A DNA stretch of 64,000 nt from Hyphomicrobiales bacterium (GCA_021775415.1 JAJFHV010000017.1:1-64000), one strand, 5' to 3'. Positions 35,015-45,516 are shown, counted from the first letter of the stretch. Notes: generated by a model from the letters alone, not told the origin. A program made the numbers and translations.

Positions 35015-36559
35015 ATGACCGCCAAACAAAGCTATTACATCACTACCCCGATTTTTTACCCGAATGGCGCCCCGCACATAGGTCATGCCTATACGGCCAT
35101 TGCGACTGACATTATGGCCAGGTTTAATAGGCTCGACGGCAAGGATGTGTTTTTCCTGACCGGTACAGACGAGCACGGTCAGAAAATGCAGCAAACCGCA
35201 GAAGCCGAAGGTATTACACCGATCGAACTTGCGGATAAAAATTCGTCGATCTTTCGTAAAATGGTTGATGAGCTTAACTGCTCTCATGATGATTTCATTC
35301 GGACGACCGAGGAGCGTCACAAAAACACCTGCCAAGCCATTTGGAAGCGTATGGAGGCAAATGGCGACATTTATCTGGGCACTTATGGGGGTTGGTACTC
35401 CATTCGTCAGGAAGCGTTTTTTGATGAAAAGGAAACAACCGTCGGTGAAGATAAAGTTCGCCGGGAACCGCTTGGATCAGAGGTTGAGTGGGTGGAGGAG
35501 GAAAGCTACTTCTTTAAGCTGTCAGCTTATGAGAAACCTTTGCTGGAGTTGTATGAGAAGCAGAAGGATTTCATTGGCCCGGACACGCGTCGTAATGAAG
35601 TAATGAGTTTTGTAAAATCCGGTCTGCGCGACCTTTCGATTTCCAGAACCACATTCGACTGGGGCGTTCCAGTACCAGGCAATGAAAAGCACGTCATGTA
35701 TGTATGGGTTGATGCGCTCACCAATTATGTAACCGCGACCGGTTGGCCGGATGATGGCCCTCGCAATCATTTTTGGCCTGCGGACCTACATATGATTGGC
35801 AAGGATATCGTACGATTTCATTCAGTCTATTGGCCAGCATTCCTGATGTCAGCTGGTCTACCGCTGCCCAAACGGGTATTTGCACATGGATTTCTCTTCA
35901 ACAAGGGAGAGAAGATGTCGAAATCCGTTGGCAATGTGGTGGATCCCTTTGCAATGATTGCCGCTTATGGACTGGATCAGGTGCGCTATTTCTTCATGCG
36001 TGAAGTGCCGTTTGGCAATGATGGCTCATATAGTCATGAAGCGATTGTTGCGCGAACCAACGCGGATCTGGCAAATGACCTTGGAAATCTCGCGCAGCGT
36101 TCGCTGTCGATGATTGGAAAAAATTGCGAGGGCGGGGTGCCCGAACCCGGTACACCAACTGGTGAAGACACAGCAATCCTGGATGCGGCCTATGGGTTAC
36201 TTGGAATGGTTCGTGCGCATATTGACCGACAGGAAATTCATAAAATGCTGGAGGATATCTGGCAAGTAATCGGTGACGCAAACCGGTATTTTGCCAGCCA
36301 GGAGCCTTGGGCACTTAAAAAGAGCGACCCAGCCCGGATGGCGACCGTGTTGCATACAACTGCAGAAATTATTCGTATTACATCAATATTGGTAGCTCCA
36401 GTGATGCCCGGCTCTTGCGCCAGACTGCTTGACCTGTTGGCTGTTCCTGAAGATGAGCGAACGTTCCTCCATCTGTCCGCTGAACATGCGTTGAAGGCTG
36501 GATCAGAACTACCGACGCCAGAAGGTGTGTTTCCGCGTTACGTGGAGGCTGAAGCCTAA
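35015..36559 (+). CDS. metG: Methionyl-tRNA synthetase
   Basis: 514 residues. Class I motifs: [12 protein letters not shown] (HIGH) near residue 20 and KMSKSVG near 297. The connective region ([17 protein letters not shown]) lacks the zinc-knuckle cysteines, matching the short MetG form of alphaproteobacteria; there is no C-terminal tRNA-binding domain. TAA shares a base with the ATG of the following lipoprotein-like gene. Confidence 0.96.
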   Translation: MTAKQSYYITTPIFYPNGAPHIGHAYTAIATDIMARFNRLDGKDVFFLTGTDEHGQKMQQTAEAEGITPIELADKNSSIFRKMVDELNCSHDDFIRTTEERHKNTCQAIWKRMEANGDIYLGTYGGWYSIRQEAFFDEKETTVGEDKVRREPLGSEVEWVEEESYFFKLSAYEKPLLELYEKQKDFIGPDTRRNEVMSFVKSGLRDLSISRTTFDWGVPVPGNEKHVMYVWVDALTNYVTATGWPDDGPRNHFWPADLHMIGKDIVRFHSVYWPAFLMSAGLPLPKRVFAHGFLFNKGEKMSKSVGNVVDPFAMIAAYGLDQVRYFFMREVPFGNDGSYSHEAIVARTNADLANDLGNLAQRSLSMIGKNCEGGVPEPGTPTGEDTAILDAAYGLLGMVRAHIDRQEIHKMLEDIWQVIGDANRYFASQEPWALKKSDPARMATVLHTTAEIIRITSILVAPVMPGSCARLLDLLAVPEDERTFLHLSAEHALKAGSELPTPEGVFPRYVEAEA

Positions 36560-37005
36560 TGGGAAAGCGATCTCTCTTTACTCCCTACATTGGGTTTGTC
36601 GTATTGTTGGGCTTTGTGACAAGCGCTTGCACTACCACACAGGATGCAAATGAAGGCCTGCAGTTGCGCTATGTCGGCAAGTCGGCAGATGATTTTTTTA
36701 TCAAACATGGCCCACCCAAGACCAAATATCCCTTGGACAATGGCAAGTTAATCTACATCTGGTCTGAACGGCCAACCATTCAACATGTTCCCGCGTCCAG
36801 CAATACGACGGTAAACCTGGATGGAGATACGGCCTATGCCAGCACAACAACCACACCCGCGTCAGAAATTATCATCCAGTGCGAAGTCAAAATTATTGCC
36901 TCGGAAACGGGAATGATTGAGCAGATTGAAGCGCATGGAGATACCGTTGGAAATTGGGAAACCAGCCGGTGTGCTGAAATTTTCCGAATTCGCTCCGAGT
37001 CTTGA
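36559..37005 (+). CDS. Small exported protein of unknown function, possible lipoprotein
   Basis: 148 residues. A hydrophobic N-terminus (YIGFVVLLGFVTSAC) ends in Cys, suggesting lipid attachment, though the -3 residue (Thr) is not ideal for a lipobox. The mature part has FFIKHGPPKTKYPLDNGKLIYIWSE, recalling proteins whose SmpA/BamE-like segments begin with a gene-product-start Gly-Pro turn, and a Thr/Ala-rich stretch (TAYASTTTTPASE). Two Cys (CEVKI, SRCAEI) may form a disulfide. Coupled to metG by a one-base overlap and 12 bases before tatD. Not recognised. Confidence 0.8.
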   Translation: MGKRSLFTPYIGFVVLLGFVTSACTTTQDANEGLQLRYVGKSADDFFIKHGPPKTKYPLDNGKLIYIWSERPTIQHVPASSNTTVNLDGDTAYASTTTTPASEIIIQCEVKIIASETGMIEQIEAHGDTVGNWETSRCAEIFRIRSES

Positions 37006-37017
37006 GAGTTACCCTCG

Positions 37018-37818
37018 ATGTTGATCGATTCCCACTGCCATCTCGATTTTCCAGATTTTTCTGAAGAGCTGCCGGATGTGATTGCACGTGCGGAAGATGC
37101 CGGCGTTGCGCGGATGTTGACGATTTGCACGAGAGTAAAGAATTTTTCAAAGGTGCTTGCCGTTGCCGAGCGGTTTGAAAACGTCTTTTGCTCGGTTGGT
37201 ACCCATCCACACAATGCGGACGAAGAACTGGACGTCACCAGTGAAGAGCTCGTTTCGCTAGCCGGTCACCCAAAGGTGGTTGCTATTGGCGAAGCCGGGC
37301 TTGATTATTTTTATGACAATTCACCGCGTGATGCACAGGCTACGGGCCTGCGCAATCATATTGCGACTTCACGTGTTACCAGACTGCCATTGGTCATTCA
37401 TTCGCGTGATGCGGATGACGATATGATCTCGATTTTACAGGAAGAAAGCGGAAAGGGGGCTTTCCCGTTTGTGCTTCACTGCTTTTCATCCGGACGCAAA
37501 CTGGCTGAAGCGGGTGTTGCGCTGGGTGGGTATGTTTCCTTTTCCGGTATCCTGACATTCAAGCGTTCGGAAGAGTTGCGTGAAATAGCTGCTGATTTAC
37601 CGCTTGAGCGGTTGCTGGTGGAAACCGACGCACCGTATCTTGCGCCTATGCCTTTTCGGGGGAAACGTAATGAGCCTTCCTATGTGGTGCATACGGCAAA
37701 GGTACTTGGGGAGGTTGTAGGGGTCCAGGAAAGTGAAATTCGTCGAATAACGACCGGAAATTTTTTCCGCTGCTTCTCCAAAGTGGAAAAACCTGCCTCC
37801 ATGAATGAAAATACATGA
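37018..37818 (+). CDS. tatD: TatD-family metal-dependent deoxyribonuclease
   Basis: 266 residues, TIM-barrel hydrolase. Metal ligands in DSHCHLDF (His6, His8), GEAGLDYF, VIHSRDADDD, LHCFSS and ETDAPYL are all present. TatD proteins are 3'-5' exonucleases or D-aminoacyl-tRNA-type hydrolases in DNA repair and quality control. The ATGA at its end overlaps the start of the next gene. Confidence 0.94.
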   Translation: MLIDSHCHLDFPDFSEELPDVIARAEDAGVARMLTICTRVKNFSKVLAVAERFENVFCSVGTHPHNADEELDVTSEELVSLAGHPKVVAIGEAGLDYFYDNSPRDAQATGLRNHIATSRVTRLPLVIHSRDADDDMISILQEESGKGAFPFVLHCFSSGRKLAEAGVALGGYVSFSGILTFKRSEELREIAADLPLERLLVETDAPYLAPMPFRGKRNEPSYVVHTAKVLGEVVGVQESEIRRITTGNFFRCFSKVEKPASMNENT

Positions 37819-38639
37819 GTGACATCCTACGCTATACCATATTGGGTTGCGGTTCATCGCCTGGAACGCCGCGTATAACCGGCGATTGGGGCGCGTGTGA
37901 TCCCGGCGAACCCAAAAACCGGCGATTACGGTGTTCCTTGCTGGTTCAACGGATCAGCAAAAAAGGAACCACCAGTGTGGTGGTAGATACCAGTCCGGAT
38001 TTTCGCCACCAAATGATCCGTGCTGGTGTAAGTGGTTTGGACGGTGTGCTGTACAGCCATGCTCACGCTGATCATATTCATGGCATTGATGATTTGCGCG
38101 GTTACGCACTCGCGCAAAGACGCCGCATTAATGTGTACGCCGACAAGCCAACCATGGCCCGCTTGTATGAGGGGTTTGGATATTGCTTCAAGACTCCGAA
38201 GGGCAGCATGTATCCACCTATACTAGAGCCGCTCGAATTGGTGGCCGACGAAACAATTACCATAAGCGGGGAAGGGGGTGACATCGTTACCCTGCCCGTT
38301 CTTCAAACGCATGGCGACATCCATTCCATCGGTTTTCGCTTTGGGAACTTGAAAAATGGTGGCTTGGCTTATTCACCAGACATCAGCGGCATTCCTGAAA
38401 TAAGCATTGCCGCACTCGAAAACCTTGATTGCTGGATTGTCGATGCATTGCAATACAAACCCCACCCAAGCCATTTTTCGGTTTCTGAGGCGCTGGAGGT
38501 GATTGATCGTCTAAAACCGCAGCGGGCATTGCTAACGCACATGCACATACCACTTGATTACAATGTTCTTAAATCTGAGCTTCCCAAGGGTGTAGAGCCT
38601 GCTCATGACGGTTTGGTGATAGAGGGAGAAGTCAGCTAA
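37815..38639 (+). CDS. Metallo-beta-lactamase-fold hydrolase (PhnP-like)
   Basis: 274 residues. Zinc motif HAHADHIHGIDDLR (HxHxDH), with TSPDFRHQ, YSPDISGIPE and LLTHMHIPLDY supplying further ligands. The N-terminal GCGSSPGTPRITGDWGACDP is typical of the group near PhnP (phosphoribosyl cyclic phosphodiesterase). No other phosphonate genes are present, so a general phosphodiesterase role is more likely. Translationally coupled to tatD (ATGA). Confidence 0.9.
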   Translation: MSDILRYTILGCGSSPGTPRITGDWGACDPGEPKNRRLRCSLLVQRISKKGTTSVVVDTSPDFRHQMIRAGVSGLDGVLYSHAHADHIHGIDDLRGYALAQRRRINVYADKPTMARLYEGFGYCFKTPKGSMYPPILEPLELVADETITISGEGGDIVTLPVLQTHGDIHSIGFRFGNLKNGGLAYSPDISGIPEISIAALENLDCWIVDALQYKPHPSHFSVSEALEVIDRLKPQRALLTHMHIPLDYNVLKSELPKGVEPAHDGLVIEGEVS

Positions 38640-38805
38640 ACGGGTTTATGGGATAGATAAATATTTATAGATATCAACGAGTTACGATTCCTATTTAATG
38701 TAACAAGCATATAAAAGTTCCATAATATATCTTATGCGACTATGGTGTAGTTGCAGCAAATTACAGCTGGATACAAATGTTTGCTCCCCTGTGCTGGTGC
38801 CTGCC

Positions 38806-39426
38806 CTAGTTTTTCATCAAATCTGATTGCGCCTTGTAACCACGACCTCCACGACGCAAATCAGTTCGATCAAAGCGCTTTTGCAAGCGATTATGTTTTG
38901 TACCGATCCTTCTTGCCTTCAATCCGATCTTCCATGAAATATCATTGCAGTTCCGGCTGGCACGCCCTTTTGTGGTTCGCAGGACTTTCTCCATTTCCTT
39001 GGCGATGTCCATTGCAATGTTCACATGTTGTTTTTCGTGCCAAACCACTTCACGCGAAAATCTTTTCCAAGCTTTTCTGGTTGCAGATTTTGCTTTGTTT
39101 GAACCGCGCCATTTCGGGTATGTGTATCCAGCCCTGACGATGAGATCGAAATTTCGTGTAACGCATCGCCCATCCACAACATCCATTTTAAAATTTTGTA
39201 TGTCATATTCAATTTCCGTTATTGCCAGAAAATGCCCCGAGCGGCCTTTGATCTTGGGACCCTTTTCAAGCATGTTGCTGAAAATTTCCTGACCATTATT
39301 ACCGCTCACCGAGTAATATTTGGTTTTTTCCTTCAACACTATTCTTGCAACAGAACTTGTTGGCAAAGCCGACAATATCGCTACAAACGTTGCCAGTGAA
39401 ATTAGTGCTCGGAATATCAAATTCAT
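38806..39426 (-). CDS. DUF922 family predicted secreted zinc protease
   Basis: 206 residues. Signal peptide (FRALISLATFVAILSALPTSSVA). The signature WHEKQHVNIAMDIAKEME contains an HExxH-type zinc site (His-Glu-Lys-Gln-His) as in DUF922. Cys residues in DGRCVTRN and SRNCNDIS may form a disulfide. The basic C-terminus (RRIGTKHNRLQKRFDRTDLRRGGRGYK) is unusual. ATG 39426 gives a clean signal peptide; the frame is open to 39477. Stands alone, convergent with the tatD operon across a 166-base AT-rich gap with no recognised feature. Confidence 0.82.
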   Translation of the reverse strand: MNLIFRALISLATFVAILSALPTSSVARIVLKEKTKYYSVSGNNGQEIFSNMLEKGPKIKGRSGHFLAITEIEYDIQNFKMDVVDGRCVTRNFDLIVRAGYTYPKWRGSNKAKSATRKAWKRFSREVVWHEKQHVNIAMDIAKEMEKVLRTTKGRASRNCNDISWKIGLKARRIGTKHNRLQKRFDRTDLRRGGRGYKAQSDLMKN

Positions 39427-39542
39427 GCCGGTTTTAATCCCTTTCAGACGCCTGCTCTTGGGGAGACCGGCTATCAATTGTAATTCAATGCTAATTTAAA
39501 ACCGTTTTATAGGGCCGTGACAAGTCAGGAATTAAAAGCATT

Positions 39543-40406
39543 ATGACCCCCTCTCGTGACATTAACCGTTTAATCGAAATCATGGCTGCACTACGTACTC
39601 CTGGCTCCGGATGTCCGTGGGATCTGGAGCAGGACTTTTCATCCATTGCCCCCTACACCATTGAGGAAGCTTGTGAAGTGGCAGATGCGGTTGATCGAGG
39701 AGATATGGATGATTTGCGACTTGAGCTTGGCGATTTGCTGCTTCAGTCAGTCTATCATGCGCGGATGGCGGAAGAACAAGGTCATTTTGATTTCGGAGAT
39801 GTTGTTGAGGGTATTAGTGCAAAAATGATCCGTCGGCATCCACATGTGTTTGGTGATGAAGATGGTACCGCGGAGCAATACTCGGCTGCCGGAATGGCAA
39901 AAGGCACATGGGAACGCATTAAAGCGGAAGAAAAGAAAGAAGCCGCTGAGCGCCGGTCAGAATTGGGATTGCCTCCAAAGGCATCAAATTCATCTTTGCT
40001 TGACGACATACCAAGTGCCCTGCCCGCACTGATGGCGGCTGTGAAGCTTCAAAAGCAAGCCTCAAAGGTCGGTTTTGACTGGAATGATGTAAATGCGGTT
40101 CTCGACAAAATCCGAGAAGAAACAGCTGAGGTAGAAGCGGAATTAAGTCCCAATGCAGACGGAGAACTAAACAGCAATCAGCGCGTCAAAGAAGAAATCG
40201 GTGATTTGCTGTTTGCTGTCGCCAATCTTGCCAGACATCTTGATATAGACCCGGACAGCGCGCTAAGAAGCACCAACGCCAAATTTCGCAACCGGTTTCG
40301 ATATATCGAAGAAAATATTGGCAAGACCGGCACCACGCTGGAAGATGCGGATCTGGAGGAGATGGAAACGCTGTGGGTTGAGGCGAAGAAAAAATCTGAT
40401 ACTTAG
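39543..40406 (+). CDS. mazG: Nucleoside triphosphate pyrophosphohydrolase MazG
   Basis: 287 residues with two MazG modules. The first has PWDLEQDFSSIAPYTIEEACEVADAV and LELGDLLLQSVYHARMAEE, giving the EExxE...ExxD magnesium pattern; the second has EETAEVEAELS and EEIGDLLFAVANLARHL. It hydrolyses damaged or non-canonical NTPs to NMP. Followed by a small lipoprotein gene 38 bases downstream. Confidence 0.95.
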   Translation: MTPSRDINRLIEIMAALRTPGSGCPWDLEQDFSSIAPYTIEEACEVADAVDRGDMDDLRLELGDLLLQSVYHARMAEEQGHFDFGDVVEGISAKMIRRHPHVFGDEDGTAEQYSAAGMAKGTWERIKAEEKKEAAERRSELGLPPKASNSSLLDDIPSALPALMAAVKLQKQASKVGFDWNDVNAVLDKIREETAEVEAELSPNADGELNSNQRVKEEIGDLLFAVANLARHLDIDPDSALRSTNAKFRNRFRYIEENIGKTGTTLEDADLEEMETLWVEAKKKSDT

Positions 40407-40444
40407 GTATTGGAGGCATCAAAAATGCATGCCGGGGGAGTTGT

Positions 40445-40840
40445 ATGCGAAAGCAAAAGTTCATTCAGATAACTGTTTTGATCCTTCTGGGGGTGGGTTT
40501 AACGGCCTGCCTAAACAACGTCGGTAAGGTGCCCGTTGATGACAAAGCCAGGCAGGCTCTGGTCGATAGGGAGTGTGCGTTATACTTTGCGGTTACTAAG
40601 GAAATGGCTGCCCGCGGGTTGCCAGAGGTGCAGAGCCTTGTAAGCGGGTGCAAGAGCACTGATTTGGTTGTCGACATCAAACCGATGGAGCCACCTCCAC
40701 AGATTACCAGTCGTTTTGGAACGCAAGTTTATGACCGCATGAAAGCCCGCGGCATGCCAACCGATATAGCTGATGAAGTTCGAAAATCCCGGGCGTTTGT
40801 TGATGTCGTTTCAAGAAGTGATGCATTTTACGGCAGCTGA
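40445..40840 (+). CDS. Small lipoprotein of unknown function
   Basis: 131 residues. N-terminal basic and hydrophobic signal with lipobox GLTAC (Cys22), so an outer or inner membrane lipoprotein. The mature part has two further Cys (DRECALYF, VSGCKS) and a helical C-terminus. GGGAG 4 bases before ATG 40445. It converges on hflX with a 13-base overlap of the 3' ends. No family recognised. Confidence 0.8.
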   Translation: MRKQKFIQITVLILLGVGLTACLNNVGKVPVDDKARQALVDRECALYFAVTKEMAARGLPEVQSLVSGCKSTDLVVDIKPMEPPPQITSRFGTQVYDRMKARGMPTDIADEVRKSRAFVDVVSRSDAFYGS

Positions 40841-42153
40841 TTTTTCAGTTCCGCACCTATCTTTGGGGTCGCTCTTACTTTCATCCGAACACTGCCATCT
40901 TCATTGTCGTGGCGTTCGATTACGTGTGTATTTTGGTAAATCCATGGCAATTTGCTAAGTGCATCCATCGAAAGCAGCAGCTCAAGCACACCTTGAGAGC
41001 CGGCAATTCGGGTTTCAATGTGCTGAAGGAGGCTGTCAGTCCCCTCACCTGTCACCGCAGACACCAACACCTGCGCCCCGTCGTTCTGCTTGATGTTTTG
41101 AATGGTGGCGGATGCATCAGGTTCCAGAAGATCGATCTTGTTCCAGACTTCAAGAACATGTTGATGGCCTTCCTGCGCAATTCCCAGCTGGTTTAAAACT
41201 GAATAAACATCAGCTGCCTGAGCTTCGGTATCGCCATGAGCAATATCGCGCACATGCAAAACCAAATCCGCTTCAACTACCTCTTCCAGGGTAGCTCTAA
41301 AAGCCGCAATCAGATGAGTTGGCAGGTTTGAGACAAAGCCAACGGTATCTGAAATTATAACTTTCGTGCCCAGGGGTAATTCCAACTGGCGAAGCGTCGG
41401 ATCAAGCGTTGCGAAAAGCTGATCCTGTGCCTTTACATTTGCACCCGTAAGCGCATTAAAAAGCGTTGATTTGCCTGCGTTTGTATATCCAACAAGTGCA
41501 ACAATCGGATGGGGCACCTTCTTGCGCCCGGAACGGTGCAGGTTGCGGGTTCTTCGAACCTTTTCCAGGTCACGCTCAAGGTTGTTGATGCGTTCCTGGA
41601 TCATTCGGCGATCGGCTTCAATTTGGGTTTCGCCCGGGCCGCCGACAAATCCCAATCCGCCCCGTTGTCGTTCAAGGTGGGTCCAGGAACGGACAAGTCG
41701 GCTCTTTTGATAGTTCAGGTGAGCAAGCTCGACTTGCAACGTGCCTTCTCGTGTCTGGGCACGGTCACCAAAAATTTCCAGGATGAGACCGGTGCGATCC
41801 AGGACCTTGCAATTCCAGGCTTTTTCAAGATTTTGTTGTTGGACCGGTGCGAGGGTAAAATCGATAATTACCAGCCCAGCTTTTGCGGTTTTTACGATCC
41901 CCGCAATTTCTTCAACCTTTCCTTTGCCGAATAAAGTTGAGGGTCGAATACGCCGGACCTTTACAACGCCGGATTCGACAACATTGAGTTTTATTGCCTC
42001 CGCCAGGCCAACTGCCTCTCCAAGACGAGATTCCCTCGAACGCTCATTGGATTCTGAAAATTCCGGTACAAGCACCATTGCCCGTTCAGGCGTTTCAGCC
42101 TCAGCGGCTGTCCACTGGAACTTTGCGGATTTTCCGTCTTTTCGGTCACTCAA
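40828..42153 (-). CDS. hflX: GTPase HflX (ribosome rescue/splitting)
   Basis: 441 residues. N-terminal HflX domain (DFTLAPVQQQNLEKAW, FGDRAQTREGTLQVELAHLNYQKSRLVRSWTHLERQRGG), then a G domain: G1 GYTNAGKSTLFN, G3 DTVGFVSNLP, G4 NKID. It splits stalled ribosomes under heat stress. TTG appears to be the start at 42153, with no strong SD, so the start is uncertain. Downstream of hfq by 42 bases, the conserved hfq-hflX pair. Confidence 0.94.
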   Translation of the reverse strand: MSDRKDGKSAKFQWTAAEAETPERAMVLVPEFSESNERSRESRLGEAVGLAEAIKLNVVESGVVKVRRIRPSTLFGKGKVEEIAGIVKTAKAGLVIIDFTLAPVQQQNLEKAWNCKVLDRTGLILEIFGDRAQTREGTLQVELAHLNYQKSRLVRSWTHLERQRGGLGFVGGPGETQIEADRRMIQERINNLERDLEKVRRTRNLHRSGRKKVPHPIVALVGYTNAGKSTLFNALTGANVKAQDQLFATLDPTLRQLELPLGTKVIISDTVGFVSNLPTHLIAAFRATLEEVVEADLVLHVRDIAHGDTEAQAADVYSVLNQLGIAQEGHQHVLEVWNKIDLLEPDASATIQNIKQNDGAQVLVSAVTGEGTDSLLQHIETRIAGSQGVLELLLSMDALSKLPWIYQNTHVIERHDNEDGSVRMKVRATPKIGAELKNQLP

Positions 42154-42195
42154 GCCAGAGCGCTTTCAATCGTTTCAACGATAAGCTGAAACTTC

Positions 42196-42441
42196 CTAGT
42201 CATCATCTTCGCTTGTTTTGTCACCCATCAATACCGGTGCACCAGGCATGATGGTTGAAATTGCATGTTTGTAGACCAGCTGAGCAATGCCATCACGCTT
42301 CAACAGCACGCAAAAGTTGTCAAACCAACTTACAACGCCATTGAGTTTCACACCATTTACCAGAAAAATTGTGAGAGGCACTTTTTGTTTTCGAACTTCA
42401 TTCAGGAATGCATCTTGCAGATTTTGGGACTTCTCTGCCAT
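42196..42441 (-). CDS. hfq: RNA chaperone Hfq
   Basis: 81 residues. Sm1 motif [29 protein letters not shown] and Sm2 motif [12 protein letters not shown] are both intact, with a short acidic tail. Forms the hexamer that pairs sRNAs with mRNAs; it is the expected partner of the two sRNAs at 55.9-56.2 kb. Between trkH and hfq lies 204 bases that must contain the hfq promoter. Confidence 0.98.
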   Translation of the reverse strand: MAEKSQNLQDAFLNEVRKQKVPLTIFLVNGVKLNGVVSWFDNFCVLLKRDGIAQLVYKHAISTIMPGAPVLMGDKTSEDDD

Positions 42442-42645
42442 GTCTTTTTCTTTCTGTCTTTGTTCTATTTTTATTGGGCAGAATATTTACACTAGTTACA
42501 CACACGCGATCGATTTAAAACGATTGGGTCCGCCAACAATCAGCCCGTTTGTCCAAACCACTTCGGTTTATAGTGCGCTGTTTCAGGCGGGATCAAGAAA
42601 AACTTCACTTAAACTGATAAAATCTTTGTACGGTACGCTCGCCAC

Positions 42646-44115
42646 TCATCGTCTTATGCGCAAAGCAAGGTTCAAGCAGGCGATTGCCGCTATTATCTCC
42701 AACCGTCCAAGTATCATAACCAAACTCAGAATAAGTTTTTGAATTATCGACATGTCTCCGTAGGATGGCCAGTCCGGATCACCTGCAGCGGCCCATTCGA
42801 GGCTGTATGCGGGACCGGCATTGGTAACCGCTGCTATTGCTGCGGTGAAACTGGCCTGGAAACCCATCCCGGAAACTGAAAGAAAACAGATCGTGATGGC
42901 GACAAGCACAATAAACGCGGCAAACAGACTCCAGATTGCTTTCATGAACTGGTGATCATACTTGGTGCTGCCAAACTGTGATGGACGAACTGAGTGCGGA
43001 TAAATCAGGCGGTTGAGCTCGTGATAGGCAAGTGAAAACATACCACCAACCCTGAAAAACTTTATGCCTCCCGCTGTCGAATAACACCCTGCCCCGATAA
43101 GCAATAACATGAGCACCAAGGTTGGTGGCAAAACAGTAAATGCTCCCGGTCGAGACTGGATTCCCGATGTGGTAATAATAGACGCCGCGTTGAACATGCC
43201 CTCTGTGACCGCAGTCAGAGGTGGTAATACGGTCGATGAACCAGCAGCCTGAAACAACGTATAGGCGATATAGATCGCAAGAAGCGCCCAGGCAGCCATG
43301 ATGTAGTAACTTTCCCGGTGGGCTCGCAGGTCTTCAATCCGAAGCGTGAAAATTTGCCTGTGCCAAAAAATACTGGTTGCACCAATCAGTAGGAATATTG
43401 ACGTTATCAGCATGCCTCCAGGGCCCAGCAAAATATCTGCACTTTGATCACCAGGCAGGAATCCACCGGTTGAAAGTGCCGTTAAACTCACAATCAGTGC
43501 ACTGAATGGTTCAATGCCGGAAAGCAGCAGGCAGACAAAACAAACCAGTGTTAGCACCAGAACCACCCGGAAAAGATTTCCACAAAATTTCATAAGCCTT
43601 GAATGAGAAGCAACTATTGATGCTGCCACACTTGCGGTACTGGCTTGTGGGAGGCCACCAATTCGCCATGGGGCGAGTACCAACACCAGGGTAATCAAAG
43701 TTGCAATACCGCCAAGCCACTGCAATTGAGCCCGCAACAGAATTACTGATTTCGGCACCAATTCCAGATTGGCAAAAACACTGGCACCTGTTGTTGTGAG
43801 ACTTGAAACGGATTCAAACAATGCATCGATGTAGGAAATCCCGGCTACATCGGAGATTGGGATAGCCAACAAAAATGGGAAGGCAGTCCAGCTTGTTACT
43901 GCAAGCAGTATGGCAACGTTGCGATCAAGACCACCAAGGCGGCCCATGATTGCAAGCAGTGTGGCAACGCAAAAGAAACTGCCAAACGCCCCATACATCA
44001 GCAATCTGAATCCGATTTCGGTTTCCGAATTGCCAAATGCGACCAGTAGCGGCAACAGTAAAGATGCTGACAAAACCGCACCAAGTGCTGCGAAATAATA
44101 GAGAAATGCAATCAT
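42646..44115 (-). CDS. trkH: TrkH-family potassium uptake membrane subunit
   Basis: 489 residues, polytopic. The four selectivity-filter loops are visible: SLTTTGAS, LSTGGFLPG, TTSGIQS and TNAGPAYS. With the TrkA gene 19 bases upstream on the same strand it makes a Trk K+ import system. ATG 44115 is preferred to TTG 44127. Trk genes between ntrX and hfq are part of the common alphaproteobacterial order (trkA there; trkH is an addition). Confidence 0.92.
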   Translation of the reverse strand: MIAFLYYFAALGAVLSASLLLPLLVAFGNSETEIGFRLLMYGAFGSFFCVATLLAIMGRLGGLDRNVAILLAVTSWTAFPFLLAIPISDVAGISYIDALFESVSSLTTTGASVFANLELVPKSVILLRAQLQWLGGIATLITLVLVLAPWRIGGLPQASTASVAASIVASHSRLMKFCGNLFRVVLVLTLVCFVCLLLSGIEPFSALIVSLTALSTGGFLPGDQSADILLGPGGMLITSIFLLIGATSIFWHRQIFTLRIEDLRAHRESYYIMAAWALLAIYIAYTLFQAAGSSTVLPPLTAVTEGMFNAASIITTSGIQSRPGAFTVLPPTLVLMLLLIGAGCYSTAGGIKFFRVGGMFSLAYHELNRLIYPHSVRPSQFGSTKYDHQFMKAIWSLFAAFIVLVAITICFLSVSGMGFQASFTAAIAAVTNAGPAYSLEWAAAGDPDWPSYGDMSIIQKLILSLVMILGRLEIIAAIACLNLALRIRR

Positions 44116-44134
44116 TTGTGGTGGCAATCCGGGA

Positions 44135-45511
44135 TTAGAAAAATTCCAGGCTTACGCGGAACATCTGTTCTACTTCATGAACATGTTTGCTGAGTGCGAG
44201 TATCACCACCCTGTCGTTAGGGCGAATGATGCTGTCACCCGTCGGTCGGTACAGGTTGCCATCATGATGTATCATGCCGATACGAATACCATCGGGCAAT
44301 TGCAGTTCACGTAACGGCCGTCCAACAAGCGGAGATGTATCGAGCGCTTCTGCCTCGACAATTTCTGCCGCGCCGTTTTCAATTGAGTAGACACCGCGAA
44401 TACGTCCTCGTCGCACATATTGTAATACGCGTGATATCGTGACGCTTCGGGGATTAATATAATCATCAATTCCAAGTGATTTGGTAAAGTCGTGATATCC
44501 AGAATTATTCAGTAAAGCCATATTACTCGTGCAGCCAAGTTTCTTTGCCAAGACGCTGGACAAGATGTTGACCTGGTCATTGTTTGTAATCGCGACCATC
44601 AAATCTGCATTTGATGCCCCGGCCTCTTGCAAAACCTGTTCATCCAGAGCATTCCCGTGCAGTACGACAGTCTGGTTGAGTTTATCCGCAAGGCGTTCTG
44701 CGACACCCCTGGAACTTTCGATAATTTTTATCCGCGCATTGGGCATCCGCTCTTCGATGCGATTTGCGAGATAGACACCAATGTTCCCACCACCGGCGAT
44801 GATGATGCGACTGGCTTCCGGCTTTTCCTTTCCAAATATTGCAATGGTCCGGCGAATTTGCTGACGATCTGCAATCACGTAGGCCGTATCACCAAGGAGT
44901 ATTTGATCACTTGAGCGCGGTGTGATGATTTCGCCATCCCGGAATATTCCGGTTACGACTGCATTGAGATCAGGAAACAGCTCACTCAATTGGGACAGCG
45001 GGGTGTCAATTAGTGGACAGTCCTCGTCGCAGTCGATGGCAACCATTGCAACCGTATCATTGTTGAAGAGCACTACGTCACGAGCGCCAGGCAACGAAAT
45101 TCGACGCATTATCACATCACCCACTTCGATTTCCGGGGAGATAATTACGTCTATCGGCATGTGATCACGGGTGAACAGGTTCTGCCAATGAGCCTGGCGA
45201 TAGCTTTGCGCTCGAATTCGGGCGATCTTGGTCGGGACGTTGAAGAGGGAGTGTGCAACCTGACATGCTACCATGTTGACCTCATCATATAAGGTCACGG
45301 CAATTATCATGTCCGCCTGTTCAGCGCCTGCACGGGCAAGCACATCAGGGTGTGAGCCGTGTCCCACATGACCACGTACATCAAGCCGGTCCTGGATGTG
45401 TTGAACCAGTTCCGGTGAGTTATCAATCACAGAGACATCGTTATCTTCTGCGGACAGGCGTTCAGCAATTCCGTAGCCAACCTGACCGGCGCCACAAATC
45501 AGAATTCTCAT
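44135..45511 (-). CDS. trkA: Trk potassium transporter regulatory subunit TrkA
   Basis: 458 residues, two RCK_N/RCK_C repeats. The nucleotide-binding motifs are GAGQVGYGIAERLSAEDNDVSVID (residue 6 onward) and IAGGGNIGVYLANRIEE. Peripheral cytoplasmic protein that gates TrkH by NAD(H)/ATP. Five bases downstream of ntrX, so probably cotranscribed with ntrYX. Confidence 0.95.
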   Translation of the reverse strand: MRILICGAGQVGYGIAERLSAEDNDVSVIDNSPELVQHIQDRLDVRGHVGHGSHPDVLARAGAEQADMIIAVTLYDEVNMVACQVAHSLFNVPTKIARIRAQSYRQAHWQNLFTRDHMPIDVIISPEIEVGDVIMRRISLPGARDVVLFNNDTVAMVAIDCDEDCPLIDTPLSQLSELFPDLNAVVTGIFRDGEIITPRSSDQILLGDTAYVIADRQQIRRTIAIFGKEKPEASRIIIAGGGNIGVYLANRIEERMPNARIKIIESSRGVAERLADKLNQTVVLHGNALDEQVLQEAGASNADLMVAITNNDQVNILSSVLAKKLGCTSNMALLNNSGYHDFTKSLGIDDYINPRSVTISRVLQYVRRGRIRGVYSIENGAAEIVEAEALDTSPLVGRPLRELQLPDGIRIGMIHHDGNLYRPTGDSIIRPNDRVVILALSKHVHEVEQMFRVSLEFF

Positions 45512-45516
45512 TGGTT

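Noticed and set aside
42287-42742. 151-codon frame across the hfq start and trkH end
   Set aside because: It runs antisense over hfq and trkH, with no SD and low-complexity sequence.
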